Shown: positions 49,881-62,805, counted from the first letter of the stretch. The stretch is DNA of 64,000 nt from Himantopus leucocephalus (GCA_003993805.1 RSEF01000002.1:67358419-67422418), one strand, 5' to 3'. Notes: generated by a model not told the origin, from the sequence alone. Program-made: numbers and translations.

Positions 49881-52800
49881 TGTTCATCTTTGATTATTTC
49901 AGTACTATAATCAGCTTTTTTTTTAGTAAGCTTCGGGTTTTTTGTGCTTACTATTCAGTAGGCTGATTTTTTCAATTTATTTGTATTGCGTGAAAGAATA
50001 CTAGACATATATATATATTTCTTGTGTTCTGCTTTTAAAAAATGCCTGAGGGGAAAATAAAAGTTTTATCACCTTATACTTTGCATATCAATTTCTGCCT
50101 GCATTCCTAATCTGTACATTAACAAAAGCCATATATGAAGTTGCTGCTGTAGCCATTTTGAAGAATGGCTCCATACCATGTGAAAAAAAAATCTGGATCT
50201 CTCAATTTTATTTTAGGCTGCTGTTTCTAAGAAGGGTCATTCTCAGTGATTTATTCTCTTTAATGGGAAAGAGTTTTGCTCAATTATTTTAGAGACATTG
50301 TTCTTGAAGATGCATGAATCAGGTGATTGAAAGAGGCAAGAGCATAACTGTCCTGGTCGCTGATATAAGGAATGCTACAGCTGTGCCTTTTCACAGCAAA
50401 TACCTCCCCTGGCCTCAGAGACTTCTGTGCTAAACACCAGTGGGCTCATCAGCCCTGTTAATTGCAATTGTCCTCGTGAGGTGTTGTGATAATTAGGATG
50501 TGTTGGGTTGTACTGATAGTACTGACATTGGGGAAAGAACACTCTGCCTGTCGTCTTAATCTTTGTTTCTTATGACATCCTGAAGTATATCCTGCCCTGG
50601 TCTTGACAGTGTAATAATCAAATTGAGAAATGATTAGCCTGTTTACTGGCCTCTGAAGGTGCGTAAAGAATTCCTCTGGGTAGCGTAAAGCATTTCACAG
50701 GGTAAATTGGGTTGTCAGGTCTAGTTTTTAGCCTGACTGCAATTCATATGAAATCCACGAGCCCTGGAGATGGCCGCCTTACTTCTCCATGGACTCCTCC
50801 TACAGCAAACAGCTTTGCCCATTCTGCCGTGTGTCTCACCAGTACGCCTCAGCCAAAGGATGGTGACCATCACTAGAGAGGGGAGAATAGTTAACTCTCC
50901 ACTACCGCTTCTGTACTTGTCAGTGGTGGCTGCGGCTGTTGATACAGTTGCCAGTGAACGCTGGATGTACTGGCAAGCTTGCAATGCTAGGAACTTGCTT
51001 GATACCTCTAAGCTCATGTACCAAGGCCCATGCATTGTCCCCAGATGGAAATATTTTTCAGTTGATACCAACTTATTTTGCTACCTGGACAAGGAACTGG
51101 AAGGGGGGGGGGGGGGGGNATTTTCATATTTTCAGAAAAGCCAAAAAAGCACCAAAATTTATTGCAACTCAAGCCATGATTTATTTCTCATTTTAAAACT
51201 TCATGTATAGTTTCCTAGGTAATCTGGCAAGAAGCCAGGCCCTGAGTAGCACTGAGTACTTTTTATTCCCAGATAACTGAGGTTACTCAGACCTTGGAAG
51301 CATTTAGCATTTTACGTGTTCAGGTTCTTATTAATGACCATTTTAAATAACTTTAAATTCTGTGATGTAAAGCTTTATAGTTTTTTTCTTATCTGAACTG
51401 CAGTTTCTGTTATTGCTAGAAATATGGAAAAGGACAGCCAGCCAGGGCTTCACTATCTTGCATAATGCGTAAATATTTACATGCTAGCTTTCACTAGAAT
51501 GCTGACACTTCTGACATGCTATCATTTCCATCAGCCACATAAATGAGGTGGTGAATATAGAACTTAGTCTTTTTTCTTTTTATGCACCTTCTCTGTCTTG
51601 CCATTTGAAGTACATGGTTGAACAAATGCCAGATTAGCCATTAACTAAACTTAGTGTAATACTGGCTAGACACTTGCTTATATCTTATTCTGTAAAATGC
51701 TGTCTGCCAGCTGAGAACACATTAAAAAAACAGGATTTGCTTTACTCCAGACTAGCTGACAGTTGTAATTGAACATCAAGGAGGAAAAATCAGTATTTTG
51801 CCTAAAACCAAACCAGACCCTTCTGTTCTATATTCTGCAGCGAGACTTCAGCTTCCAAATACAAAATGAATAGTTTCTTCTTTTGACATGCAGACTTACT
51901 CCAAGTTGATTATTTACATCACTGTGTCAACCTCCACGGGAGCTGATGACAGACTATGAAATCAATTGTGCAAATAGCAAGGGAACAAGGTGGTTTTATT
52001 GCAGTTCTTGGTAGGGAGGCAGCAAAACAATACAAGTTTCTCATTTGAGATGGTAATTAAGTGTGTTACTTTGAGTTTGCTGGTAATAATATAAATATAT
52101 TCATAGTAACTCTTTCTGAAAGAAAATTTTCTAACTTGTAAAGCTTTCAGAACAAACTACAACTTTTTCTTTAATTTTATGTAAGTTGTGAAATACAAAA
52201 GCGGCAGTTGGTAGTAATAGTATTGAAATAACACTGCAAGTTTGCACTGGTTTATCCATTTCCATAAGCATGGTTGTTCTCCCATGCTGAGCCCTTGGGA
52301 GGTGGGGTAAGTGTGAGAGTTATGACATATGAAGTTGTCCAGTGCATGACCCTTACAGGCATGTTGTGCCAGCCTGCTTTGGTGTGAGGTGTATGATACT
52401 GGCTATTAAAATGTAAGTGCTGTAGAATGAATCTGTTGGGTTTGTTTGTTGGGTTTTTTTTTTCCCCTCCGGATTCATTATCCCTATCTCCCTCTCTGTT
52501 TCTGCATTTATTTGTAAAAATCATTGGATGATAAATTCATCTAACAGGCACTGATTTGGGGTTTTTTGTAGATGTTCACACTCTTAGTTCTTTCACTCGC
52601 CATTTGCTTTCCATTATTACAGACATGTCCACTGATTAATGCAGTCCTGATGCTGCTCATTATTCCTCATTTCCTGGGCTGTGATGTGATATGAGATTGT
52701 GTAGCTCCCCTAGCTGCTCTCTCTGTAGCTGGAGTGTATCATCAGTAGCAGAAAATTTGCACCTTTCATTTGCAGTTTTCATTACAGAGTATACATTTTG

Positions 52801-55800
52801 CTTTAGAGACCCAAGATTCACCTCAGTGAATAGAATAAAATGTTTATCTTCCCTGTTGCTGAAGGCAAAATGTTAAAGCTTACATTGATTCAACATTAAA
52901 ACAGGCTGACTGCTCAAAGAGACATTCCTTGATTAAAAAGGCTAGAACTTTTCATCAGTAAACATTTTGCACTACATCATTAAGGATTTCAAAATGGCAT
53001 TTCGAAAGAATACATGCAGAACTTCTTATGCTCAAATTTTGCTACAAACAATGCAGCTGTAATTTAAGCCTTCTGGATTTTGAGTGCTGACAAGCCAGCA
53101 GATAAGATTTTCCCGTGCACGTTCTTCTTTCAGCTCTACTGATTTACACTTAATTTTTTTATTGTTTGTTGGTGTGAGATAGGGAAACTTACTCTGCTTG
53201 GTTCCTTGCAGCTCAGAATGAGAAGAGAGATCTTCCATCAGTTTCTGCATTGGATGACTGTGATTTCTGAAGCTATAGCAGCAAGGCCTGATCTTTAAAG
53301 GCTTGTGTGGCCAACTGTTGGAGGGCCTTCACTTCTTCTAAGTGAAGCCTGCAAACACAGTTCTGTTGTAAAACTGGTGTTGATACCACTTTGAAAAAAG
53401 TTTCCTCTCTCTGTGTGCACCTGTCTTGAAAAAATCTAGCAATCCTAGAGCAGACAATTTCTCAAGTTGCTTAGCTCTTAGGTCATCTTTCATTCACTGC
53501 AGAAGAGTCTGTTTTTTTCTGGAAAAAAACCCATTGCTGTATTTTTGCAGCCTCAGTAGGGCTTCTTTTTAAATGCTTATCAATCTTCTCGTTGTCTACA
53601 GGGAAGCTCAACAGATCATACTGTGTTGTGAAGGGTGTGAAGTTTAGGCAAATTTTAATGTACACATGGAAGATGTTACGGAAAAACTAGACATGATTTT
53701 CAGTGAAATAAATGGAGAAAAATATTGTTGACTTAGGTACATCTTAGAAAAGTAAGGATCTAATCAGATGTTTTCTTCTCTGCCAGGGCCATCTTGTGAT
53801 TAAGGAATTATGCACTCTTCCAGTTACCACACAATGAAAGTGAGGAATGGAGTTTGAAAAGCTGTTTTTTTTACAGTTCAGATTACATAGTTTCCATTCA
53901 TTCCGGGTAGACTGCTGGATGCTATGATCTTATGAAAAATTAGACTTTGTGGACTCAGATGCTGCATCTGTGGTAAAAAAAAAAAAAATATTAAAAAATT
54001 GCATACAACTTGTAAAAAGGTTGGAGTTTAAATGCTGAGGGGGTAAAGACTTTTTTGCCTTCATGAACAACAGCGCATTTACTGTGTGGGAAGTGTAAGA
54101 CTGATGAACCCTTAACTATTCATTTGCTTGTTTTTAAGAGCCTGGGTTCTGTAAATGATGTGGAAGAGAAGAGGGCTGCTGTCACTTAGCAACCCTATCT
54201 GGTTCGGGAACAAAATGTTTTGCTGTTGGAATCTGTGCAGTGCTGCTACAAAGCATTCCTGACTGGGTAGGAGCAGGGGCAGCTCTGTTCTGGAGAGGTT
54301 TGGTGCGATCAAAGTTAAGTGTTCCTGATGCTGCATTTGTGAGATGTATTCATGCTGGTATTTGTGACCATTAAGATTTTGTTGTCTACCTCATTGTTTG
54401 TCTGTTGTGACCATTAGCCAAGTAAACATTTCCAAATGGCTTCAATAAAGCAAAATTATATTTTTGCCTTAATGGTACAAAATAATTTCCGCCTTAAATG
54501 ATTTGTGATACTGCACTTTTCAATATTCTAGTATCAGTCATGTACAAATCTTCTGAGAGGTTACATTAGCATCCCTAGAGGAAAAGAAGCCAAATGCTTC
54601 AATGTCTGAAGATTTCCTGACTTATTGCTTTTGAATGATGATGGCATTTGGTAATGTAGCTCTTAATGAATGATAGCATGATGAGTGTAATTAGAATACA
54701 TTTTTCTTTTTTAAACACTCTGTTTTTGCTGAAATTAAAAATACCATCAAGCTATCATACTTCTTGAATGCAAAATGAAATTCACTTTGTTCCTCATCAA
54801 GTCAGGAGATTTCCAGAAGGCAAGGTGGGTCCATGTTTCTACCATGAAGTTGGGAATGACTTCAGTTATTCTACGTGCCTTTGGTTGAATATGCCTTTCA
54901 ATATACACATACAAGTCTTTTGTCAGTGAGTCTTCTTATTGCTAGTCCATGACAAGCAAAAAACTGTGCTCACTTTGATGAAGGTATGGTTTGAAAACTA
55001 CTTATTTTAACTACTGTACTTTCAACTGGGAAACTGCAAAAGCATCATCTTCACATAAAAGATGCAGTCAGCAATGCAAGAAAGTTCTTTCCTATTTTCT
55101 TGCACCCATACAAAAGGCAAAATTACAAACCTTACTATGTGCAGTTCTGACTATAGGAGGAATGAGGATAATCCATCACAGTCACTGGAAAAGTCCTCTG
55201 TCCTAGAAGTCGCTTACTTGTCTGTGAAAATTACCTCAAGAAATAAGAATGTAATCACCTCATGCTTCTCCAGTCCTTAATTTATTGCTGCCAGGTTCAA
55301 GTTGTGCTGCTGTTTTTTTGTGATGTGGACTAAAGTAACACAGGAACACTTATTCTGTAGTTCGTTACAGTATACATGTTTAGTTACCCTGGGCTACAAC
55401 TGGCTGGGTGCTTCCAACATGAATTTTTGAACTGCCCTTTGTTCTCCGTTATGATCCTGAAATCTCTCATGGCAGCACGTTGATATTAATATTTGATGCT
55501 CGTGTTCATTTAGTTGTGTTACAAAGTGGTGAGAGACCTCAGTCACTCAGGCCTGGAGATATAGTTGGTTCTCTGGACTTGAGATGCGCTGAGCTTTTAC
55601 GGGAATCCCAAATGTAATGTACTTGTATGACTTTCTGTGAGCCAGTACACTGGCTGAAAGCTGAACTCTGACTTCTCAGGTGCAAAGAGGAGCAGCCAAC
55701 TCCCACATCTGTCTTGGCTATCCAGCCAATGCATTCCATATAGGAAGCTCTTACTGGGAATATTCTGGTTATTTAAAAGATGACTGATAAAGCTAAAAAC

Positions 55801-56288
55801 TAAGATGTGAATTGTCACTGCTTTTTCCTAAGTATATAAGATCATTGCTGACTTCTAGAAATGGGTCTGATAATTTCTGCAAGGACATGTAGGTCTGAAT
55901 CAGCATACCTGTTTTGCTTTCAGTACACCCATCCTAATTTATTCTGACTGGGAGAACACAGTTTCCAGTAACTTTGATGTATACATAATAGGCATTTTGT
56001 GCAGTTGTAGGTAGAGGGATGGCTGGAGTGTATCGAATTCAATGAAAAGGTTCTTATTGACTCCAAGGGACTTTGAATTATACCCTGACCCAGCAAGCAC
56101 TTTAATGTAGGCTTTAGCTCACTATTTCAGGTTCACTGAGATCACTGAAAGTGTTCCAGAAGGTAAAATTAAACATGTACAACATTTACAGGCTTTGGAC
56201 CATAAAAACCTTTGTTTTTCTCCTGTTTTCTGTTTTCTGTTTTCCTCCATGGATGTATATATGCACATAAATATTCTCTTTCCTTAAA
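49881..56288. other. Region upstream of the DCDC2 penultimate exon, no exon recognised
   Basis: No DCDC2 exon for the second doublecortin domain or the basic linker was found. A stretch at about 50721-51118 is open on both strands (116 codons minus, over 110 plus) but resembles no protein I know; it ends in a run of 16 G residues (51103-51118) and a single N at 51119. The rest is AT-rich with ordinary homopolymers. Confidence 0.5.
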
Positions 56289-56518
56289 TATTAAAAATAT
56301 CACTTTTGCTAAGTATATGTCTTGCTCAGTGAAGAAGGTGTACTTAAAATAAAGAACAGTAATTTATGCATAGCTAGTAGATCAATAAGATCTCAGTAGA
56401 AANGTATTAAAAATATCACTTTTGCTAAGTATATCTCTTGCTCAGTGAAGAAGGTGTACTTAAAATAAAGAACGGTAATTTATGCATAGCTAGTAGATCA
56501 ATAAGATCTCAGTAGAAA
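56289..56518 (+). repeat. Direct duplication (114 bp) joined by a single N
   Basis: The block beginning tattaaaaatatcacttttg at 56289-56402 is repeated at 56405-56518, with the only N at 56403. The copies differ at two positions (tatgtctt versus tatctctt, aacagtaa versus aacggtaa). The exact abutment at the N points to unmerged overlapping contig ends carrying two haplotypes. Confidence 0.92.
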
Positions 56519-59257
56519 GTATCACACTTTTTATGTAAATAGCAATGTATGATTTGGTGGGTGATTTTGGCCTTCAGTTCCCTCTCTACAGTCCTGTCTT
56601 AGGTCCGCTGTGCTTTCTGAAATGCATTGTCTGTGGTCATATTCACATTTCAAAGCCTACCTACAACTGTGCATGCAGTGGGAACCATACTGCATTTTAG
56701 GTTATCTTGCGGAAGGTCTTTTCCTCTGGATCAATGTTGATTTTAACTTGTTTGAAATGTCCATTCTAATGTAGTGCAGCTTGAAAGGAGATTAAATGAA
56801 GAATGCATTTTGCTTTCCAATTATTAGCAGTAAACATTTTTTTTTATTTTTGTCTGTAGTAGTAATAGCCGTTGTAGTAACATGATCAGCTATCTTGAAA
56901 TTTTCAGTTACTATAAAAACATTATACTTGCACTGATGAAAGTTGTTTTACTGATCTTGTTTTGTACTATTATTTTTCAGGCAATTTAGCTTCACTGGTC
57001 AAGTTAAATTAGTTGAAATTTGAATGATATTAATGCCAGTTCCTTGTGAGCTTCCAGTGAGTTTCTGGGTACAGTTCAATAACGCTGTGTTTGTCTTCTA
57101 TGTTACTCAGTTTTAGCTCTTAAAAAATTTCCATCCACACCTATTTTAGACAGATAGGGTCTAATGAGTCTACCTAGTGTAGCACCTTAGGAAGTTACTG
57201 CCCCTCAAATGTTCATTGTGCTTCTATGCCAAGGACTGCTTCCACAGCAATGAAACCAGTAAAAGCATATGCATTAGGATGCATATGTTTACACCATGGT
57301 GTAAAGTCTACACACCTTCTTCTGCAGTCCAAAATGAGCCACCATACTATAGCAGTTCAGGCAAGGGCAGATAGCCTCTGCTGATTGTACCCACTATTAT
57401 GCAGTAACAAAAAGCTGGAAATAATAGTATCTTGGATGACTACAACAGTTAATTGAGAAAGCCTGGGTTTACTTTTCTTCTTTTCTTATCCTCTCTTCAT
57501 TTGGTGTTTGTGATGTCATAGCGAGCAGGTGTCATTAAGCAAAACCAAAAGCTCTTACTTTTAGCTAGCAGTGTCTGATGCATATAATTTGTTCTGCCTT
57601 CCCCTGTTTCTGGTCAGAATCCAGAGCTGCTAATTTCCTTAGCAGAGCGAGAACAAATTAGTAGGTTACATGTGTAAGACTAGCAGGTAACTTCTGAGGA
57701 TTTACGCATCTACAGATTCTTTGCTATCTGCATGTGCTGGAGATGATTGCCAAAGTTGGCTCAAGTTTGCTTTGGATGGTGCCTTCTTTGAAGGTGTCTG
57801 TAAAGACTTGGCCCGCTCAATTTTTGTTTTAGTGGTAATAAGGCCAGTTTGATGTTACCAGATGAAAGTGAGTCAGGAAGGCTTGAATAAAAAACACACA
57901 GAGACTACTGTACTTCAAAAATTACTTACGGAGCTATTATTTATCTAGTCAGATAACCATGTAATGTTTCTAGTAATCTGTCATTCTATGGATTATCACG
58001 ACAAATAACTTGTCCTTTTTGAATCTGTGTCAATGCAGTATTGTCCACTGGCATAATAAAGTTGTTTTATGTTGCTACTTAGATATCAAAGCAAAAGCAA
58101 GGTGTTTCATCAAGAGGCTTCAATCACTTGTTGGTATTGCTGAACTGGCTTTTACGAATATGTTGAAGGTGATGGCAGAATTCTTTTGAAATGTTAGTGA
58201 GGGAAAGGGATTTTTAGAAGACATAACTTACAGGTCTGTAGCAGATAACTGCTTGCATAAAGGAGTTGCTAATGATAGTAAAATTCCAAACACTTTTGAT
58301 TAAGAGATAGTCTATTGCTCTCAGCTTGTTGGCTTTAGATTTAGAGTCTGATGAGGCTGTGTGGGAGGCAGACACCCTGTCACTCTTATGGGATTTTCTT
58401 CTCTTCATTTTCATTCAAACCTTAGCACAAGTACATAAGTCATCTTGGCAGCAGGGGCATTGGTTCACTGAATAGTCAGATGAATCTTCAAAGCTGAAAC
58501 TGGAAGACAAAAACTAGGCAGTATGTGCATCAGTCTTCCAGGTTGTCATGAAATGATGCTGCTAGCAGCTTTATCTATAGTGAGTTTCTGCTTACTGTTC
58601 TTCAATATGGGACAAGATCCTGTTCCTCCTGTCTGCTGGTCCAACTCTGATTAGGAAAAATTAATTGCTGAATGTCTAGCAAATCCTAACCTTGCCACCG
58701 TGCGTAGGGGTCTTTGGGAAGGGGAATGATCTTATGGAAGTGACCAGTAGCTCTACCTCATCTCTCTTGCTACTTTTCTGTGGATGCAAAGAAGACAGGC
58801 TGCACAAAAGGACCGATTAGCATGGCATGGCCTGGTCCATAGGTAAATGCCCACGGGTTGTGGGCTAGTGATGTATGATGTTTTATTGTGACAAGATTTT
58901 ATAAACAAGTATGTACTAAATGCTAGCATGTTGGAGAACCTGGAATAGCTGGAACAAAATAGCTGTTGCTATATTAATTAAATCTAGCTCATTCCAGTTG
59001 TTTTGAGTATGGCCAAATGGGTTAACCCAGTGTAACACATTTAAATCTCATTAACACATTTTTATGTAGAATAAGAGTGCATTATGGGGTGTTAGTACAG
59101 GAGCATCATTCTCTGTCCGTGTCGACAAACCTCAAATTAGCATACTTACTCCCCAGTAATGATGTAAGTGTGATTTTGATGTCTGTCACATTTCAGAATT
59201 GCGTGGAGCATTCTGATTAAAAATGCCTCATGATGCTGCTGCTTTTCCTTTCACCAG
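56519..59257 (+). other. DCDC2: DCDC2 intron before the penultimate exon
   Basis: AT-rich sequence with no recognised exon. Two adjacent short palindromes lie at 57266-57287 and 57288-57305. The intron ends in a pyrimidine-rich tract and tcaccag acceptor at 59251-59257. Confidence 0.6.
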
Positions 59258-59602
59258 AGGCCAGCAGAAACTGTAGATGAAGAAGAAAATGCAGAAGAGG
59301 AAAATGACAGGGGAGAGGAAGCTTATAAAGGAGAGGAAGAATATCCAGAAGTGAATGGAGAGGAAAATGGGGAAACTGTTAAAGAAAGAAGTGGAGTGGA
59401 AGAAAACAAGAAGAAATTAAATGAGAATTATGAAGATGAAGCAGAAGAAACAGAGAATGTTGACCAAGCAGAAGAGGAACTTATCCAGTTAAATGGCAAG
59501 AAAAACGAAGAAAATGGTGAGGGAATGGAGCACTTGAACTACCAAGGTGATCTTCAGCCTGAAGAAGAAATAAAAGAAAAGGATTCTGACAGTCAGAACC
59601 AC
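59258..59602 (+). CDS. DCDC2: DCDC2 penultimate exon (acidic C-terminal region)
   Basis: The exon has 345 nt, 115 codons in phase 0, with acceptor tcaccag|AGG and a consensus donor CAC|gtaagt at 59603. It starts RPAETVDEEENAEEEND, matching the human DCDC2 segment RPAEIVDEEEDGE that opens the acidic tail. The whole exon is dominated by Glu, Asp, Asn and Lys with no stop, low-complexity and probably disordered. This fits the divergent C-terminal tail of DCDC2 after its doublecortin domains. Identity rests on the two conserved ends (this one and the last exon), because the middle evolves fast. The exons encoding the second doublecortin domain, which should precede it, are not present in the window as far as I can read. 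Confidence 0.88.
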
Positions 59603-60880
59603 GTAAGTGTTTATTCTTTCAGTTTGTTGTTCTTAAGTTATTGTTCCTCATTCATCTCAGCCTTAGGCTTGTCAGCTAGTCTCTTAAGTAGCTCACTCCT
59701 GATAAGGTCCTGAGAGCATTTATCAGAACTTCAGTTTGTTGGAAAAGCTTTTTTCTGTGTGTATATGCCAGTTACATCAGTAATTACGTTATATGCCCTC
59801 CAACTGAGAAAGCAGACTTTTCTTGCTATTTGATGAATCTGCATCTCCTGCTTTGCTGAGTATGCTGAATTTTGGAAAAAAAAAAAGTAATAAAAAGAAT
59901 TATTGCAATTTCCAGAAAAGCATAATCATTATATAGTTCCACACTGCATTGTCCTTTAGGACAGAGCAGAAGGGTGTGTTCATGAAACCACAGTTCCTCA
60001 TTATTATGATGAGTTGACTTTCACAGAAGTTGCATTTCATTAAAAGGCTCTTGCGATTGCTTTGTGGAAGTTTCATCTGCTTTTCTTAGAAATTGGAAAA
60101 GACAGTGGAGATGAACAAGATCCAAAAAGTGAGGAGCTTTAGTCGATTTAAAAGCAAATATGCCATTAATGTAGGAGACACAGTAACATGCCATTGGCTT
60201 AGATGGAAGCATGCAAACTAGAAAAATAAAGTGGGTGACCCTGACTGTCAGATGAACTGACCAGTGAACAGAATGTGGAAAACTAAGTGTTTTGTTTGAT
60301 GTGGAGAATCCAGATCTGGTAAGAGTGGGATTCTTGAGTGTCAGAACCAGAACAGCTTGCCGCATATTTGCTGCCTATAGGCTGCTGAAAAACAGACTCT
60401 TCCTCTGCTTCTTGTGACACTGGGAATGGTTTCTTGCACCTTGCAACTGGGCTTTCTTCTGTTTCTGTATGACATACAAAAGCATTTTTCAATTAAAAGA
60501 GCTGGGTAACATAGCATTTTCTTGGGCCCTGAATTTATTCTATGCTTGTTATGTTGATTCTTTTTGTTAGTTTTTAGAAAAGCTGAAGTTATTTATGGAA
60601 GTGGAGAAAGTGAGTGAGCATTTACTTTAAATGGATATGTGGGTAACTAGATGTTTGATGAAAGAACTGGGGGGGGAATCTCTAATTTGAGTACTTTCTC
60701 CTTTGGAAGGTATATAAGTATAAGGTAAATAAAAATGTTAATGTGATCACTCTTGGAGAACATTTTTTCATGTTAAGAATACCTTGTGGATATTTTAGTA
60801 TGAAGTGCTAATACTGTATTGAAATGAACTGAAATCTTTATTACCCGATGAAGTTAACAGTACCTGTCCTTTTCCTCTAG
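59603..60880 (+). other. DCDC2: Last DCDC2 intron (1278 nt)
   Basis: The intron runs from the gtaagt donor to a strong pyrimidine tract and ttcctctag acceptor at 60872-60880. Minus-strand open frames inside it are chance. Confidence 0.85.
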
Positions 60881-60991
60881 GTTGATTCCCATCTTGAAAA
60901 AACATCCACAAATCCAAGGGTGACAATCACCAGCCCACAGGAAAGCGATAAAAAAATTGACCAGAGCAATGACTACGCTGCAGTTGCATAG
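60881..60991 (+). CDS. DCDC2: DCDC2 last coding exon with stop
   Basis: The exon encodes 36 codons plus TAG at 60989-60991. It contains VTITSPQES and ends NDYAAVA before the stop, closely like human VKITSPEEN and the terminal KDYAAVA. This C-terminal signature together with RPAE in the previous exon identifies the gene. The reading frame continues in phase 0 from CAC|GTT. Confidence 0.9.
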   Translation, partial: VDSHLEKTSTNPRVTITSPQESDKKIDQSNDYAAVA

Positions 60992-62805
60992 ATAGAAAAA
61001 GTGTCGTGAGCAGATAATGACAGATTATAATACTGTTATGTAAGGCATGCTATTTTTTGTGATTGATAACTTATAATGGGAAGATAGGTTGAGTACCCAC
61101 ATATTGAGTCTTGAGATGATAATGCTATATGGACTGATATAGAAAACAAACATTAATAGCTACTAGAAGAACATAGAATTATTTTTACAAGGGGAGATTT
61201 TCTGATAAAATTTGAGGAGGGAAATACAAGAGTACTGTATAGAAGTATTAGAAATAAATGAACTATTCTGTGGTATAAGATGGTTACCAGAAATAGAATA
61301 ATCACAAAAATGACACTGTTCAAGAAAAAGGAAAAAAACCCCACACAAATTCAATGTCAAAACTTCTTTGCAGATTTGTTCAGAAAAGAGAAACAATTTT
61401 TTACTTTTAATGAGGACATATGTAGTATTTTCTTTAAAATTCCCAATGATACGTATGATTTCCAGGCATAACATTAAGATATAATTGGAATGCGTTCGTC
61501 ACTTAATGGACATATGCCCACAAAAAATGGTGTACTATAATGAGGTGTCAGTCCTAATGTTACTAAATAGTGGATTTTCAATATATTAATTAGAATCGTT
61601 AGGTTTTACATTCATAAATAGCAGTTATTTAGCACTATAAATATATTTAGACAGCCTACAATACTGCAGTTTGTTCCTATTTACAGCAAGAAGTTTTGGT
61701 TGTCCTTTACCAATTCACTGACCAGTGAATTGTTACCACAGTGGAAAAAAACAGTAAAGGAAGAGTATGTAGCAGATTAGTTTCAAAAGTTGAGTTTGGA
61801 TGGATTTGTAATTCAGCCTAGGTAAAATTTAATTTATTAATGAAACAAAAAATTAATAGGCCTGGATTCAGACTGAAATTGCCATGTAACCATGCTGTCA
61901 ATGGAGTCATTTTAATATGAAACACGTTAGGATGAGCCTGTCAGTTTTCTGTAAAAGTCGGCAATGATTGCTGCATTTATGAATCCTTTACATAGCCTTA
62001 ATGGTTGGAAGTGTATCATTATCTTTTTGAGCAAGTTGGCTCCTGATAGGCTGTGGCTTAATTTGCAGTAGTAAATAAGACATTGATCCACAGTATTAGT
62101 TCTTTTAATGACACTGATTCCATTGCTCTTATCGTTTCTCTGTTAGTAATGGGAATAATTTGTAGTTCATAGAAATACAGCCCTGAGAATAATTTCATTA
62201 ATTATACAAAAGAAATAGTGGGTTTCCTTATCGTTAATGCTGGTAAATTATTACTATGAGAAACTAAATGTCATTTTTGTTGATTTCATGCCATTAAGAC
62301 AAAAATTACATTTATGAACAAATTGAACTTGAAGCACTGTTTGAGGAATGTGAAGAGCCACTTGTCATGACTGAAACTCATACAAACATCTTCACTTTTT
62401 CTACTAACTGTTAAATATATTTTTCCAATGGAGTAGAAATACATAGAGAACCTTCAGCATGTTTCTGAGTATTGGCAATGTAAGTATAAAAACCATAATG
62501 TTAAAAACCATAGGAACAGGGTTAGAACAGTTTGCCCTGTGGCATCTTTGAATTGTCTGTGATTTGTGTGTCCTTTCTTGAACTATCTGACAAAGATCTG
62601 AGGGAATATTACATTTGTGATCAGTTCAAAATAAGCTCCTAATTTAGCCAAGCTCTTAAGCAAGTATGTATGCTTCTTTTATTTGATACAGCAAATAAGA
62701 CTGTGCTCAAACGTCCTTGATTTCACCGGGATTTAAGAAGACGTTTAAAGTTAAGCAGAAGTAAAAAAACCCCACCCACCCCTCCAAAAGAATAAATAAA
62801 ATAAC
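60992..62805 (+). other. DCDC2: Probable DCDC2 3' UTR
   Basis: AT-rich non-coding sequence after the DCDC2 stop. Candidate poly(A) signals are AATAAA at 61253-61258 and the overlapping pair at 62791-62800. A perfect 10-bp inverted repeat with a 2-bp spacer lies at 61711-61732. The true 3' end is unknown; the end here follows the distal hexamers. Confidence 0.45.
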
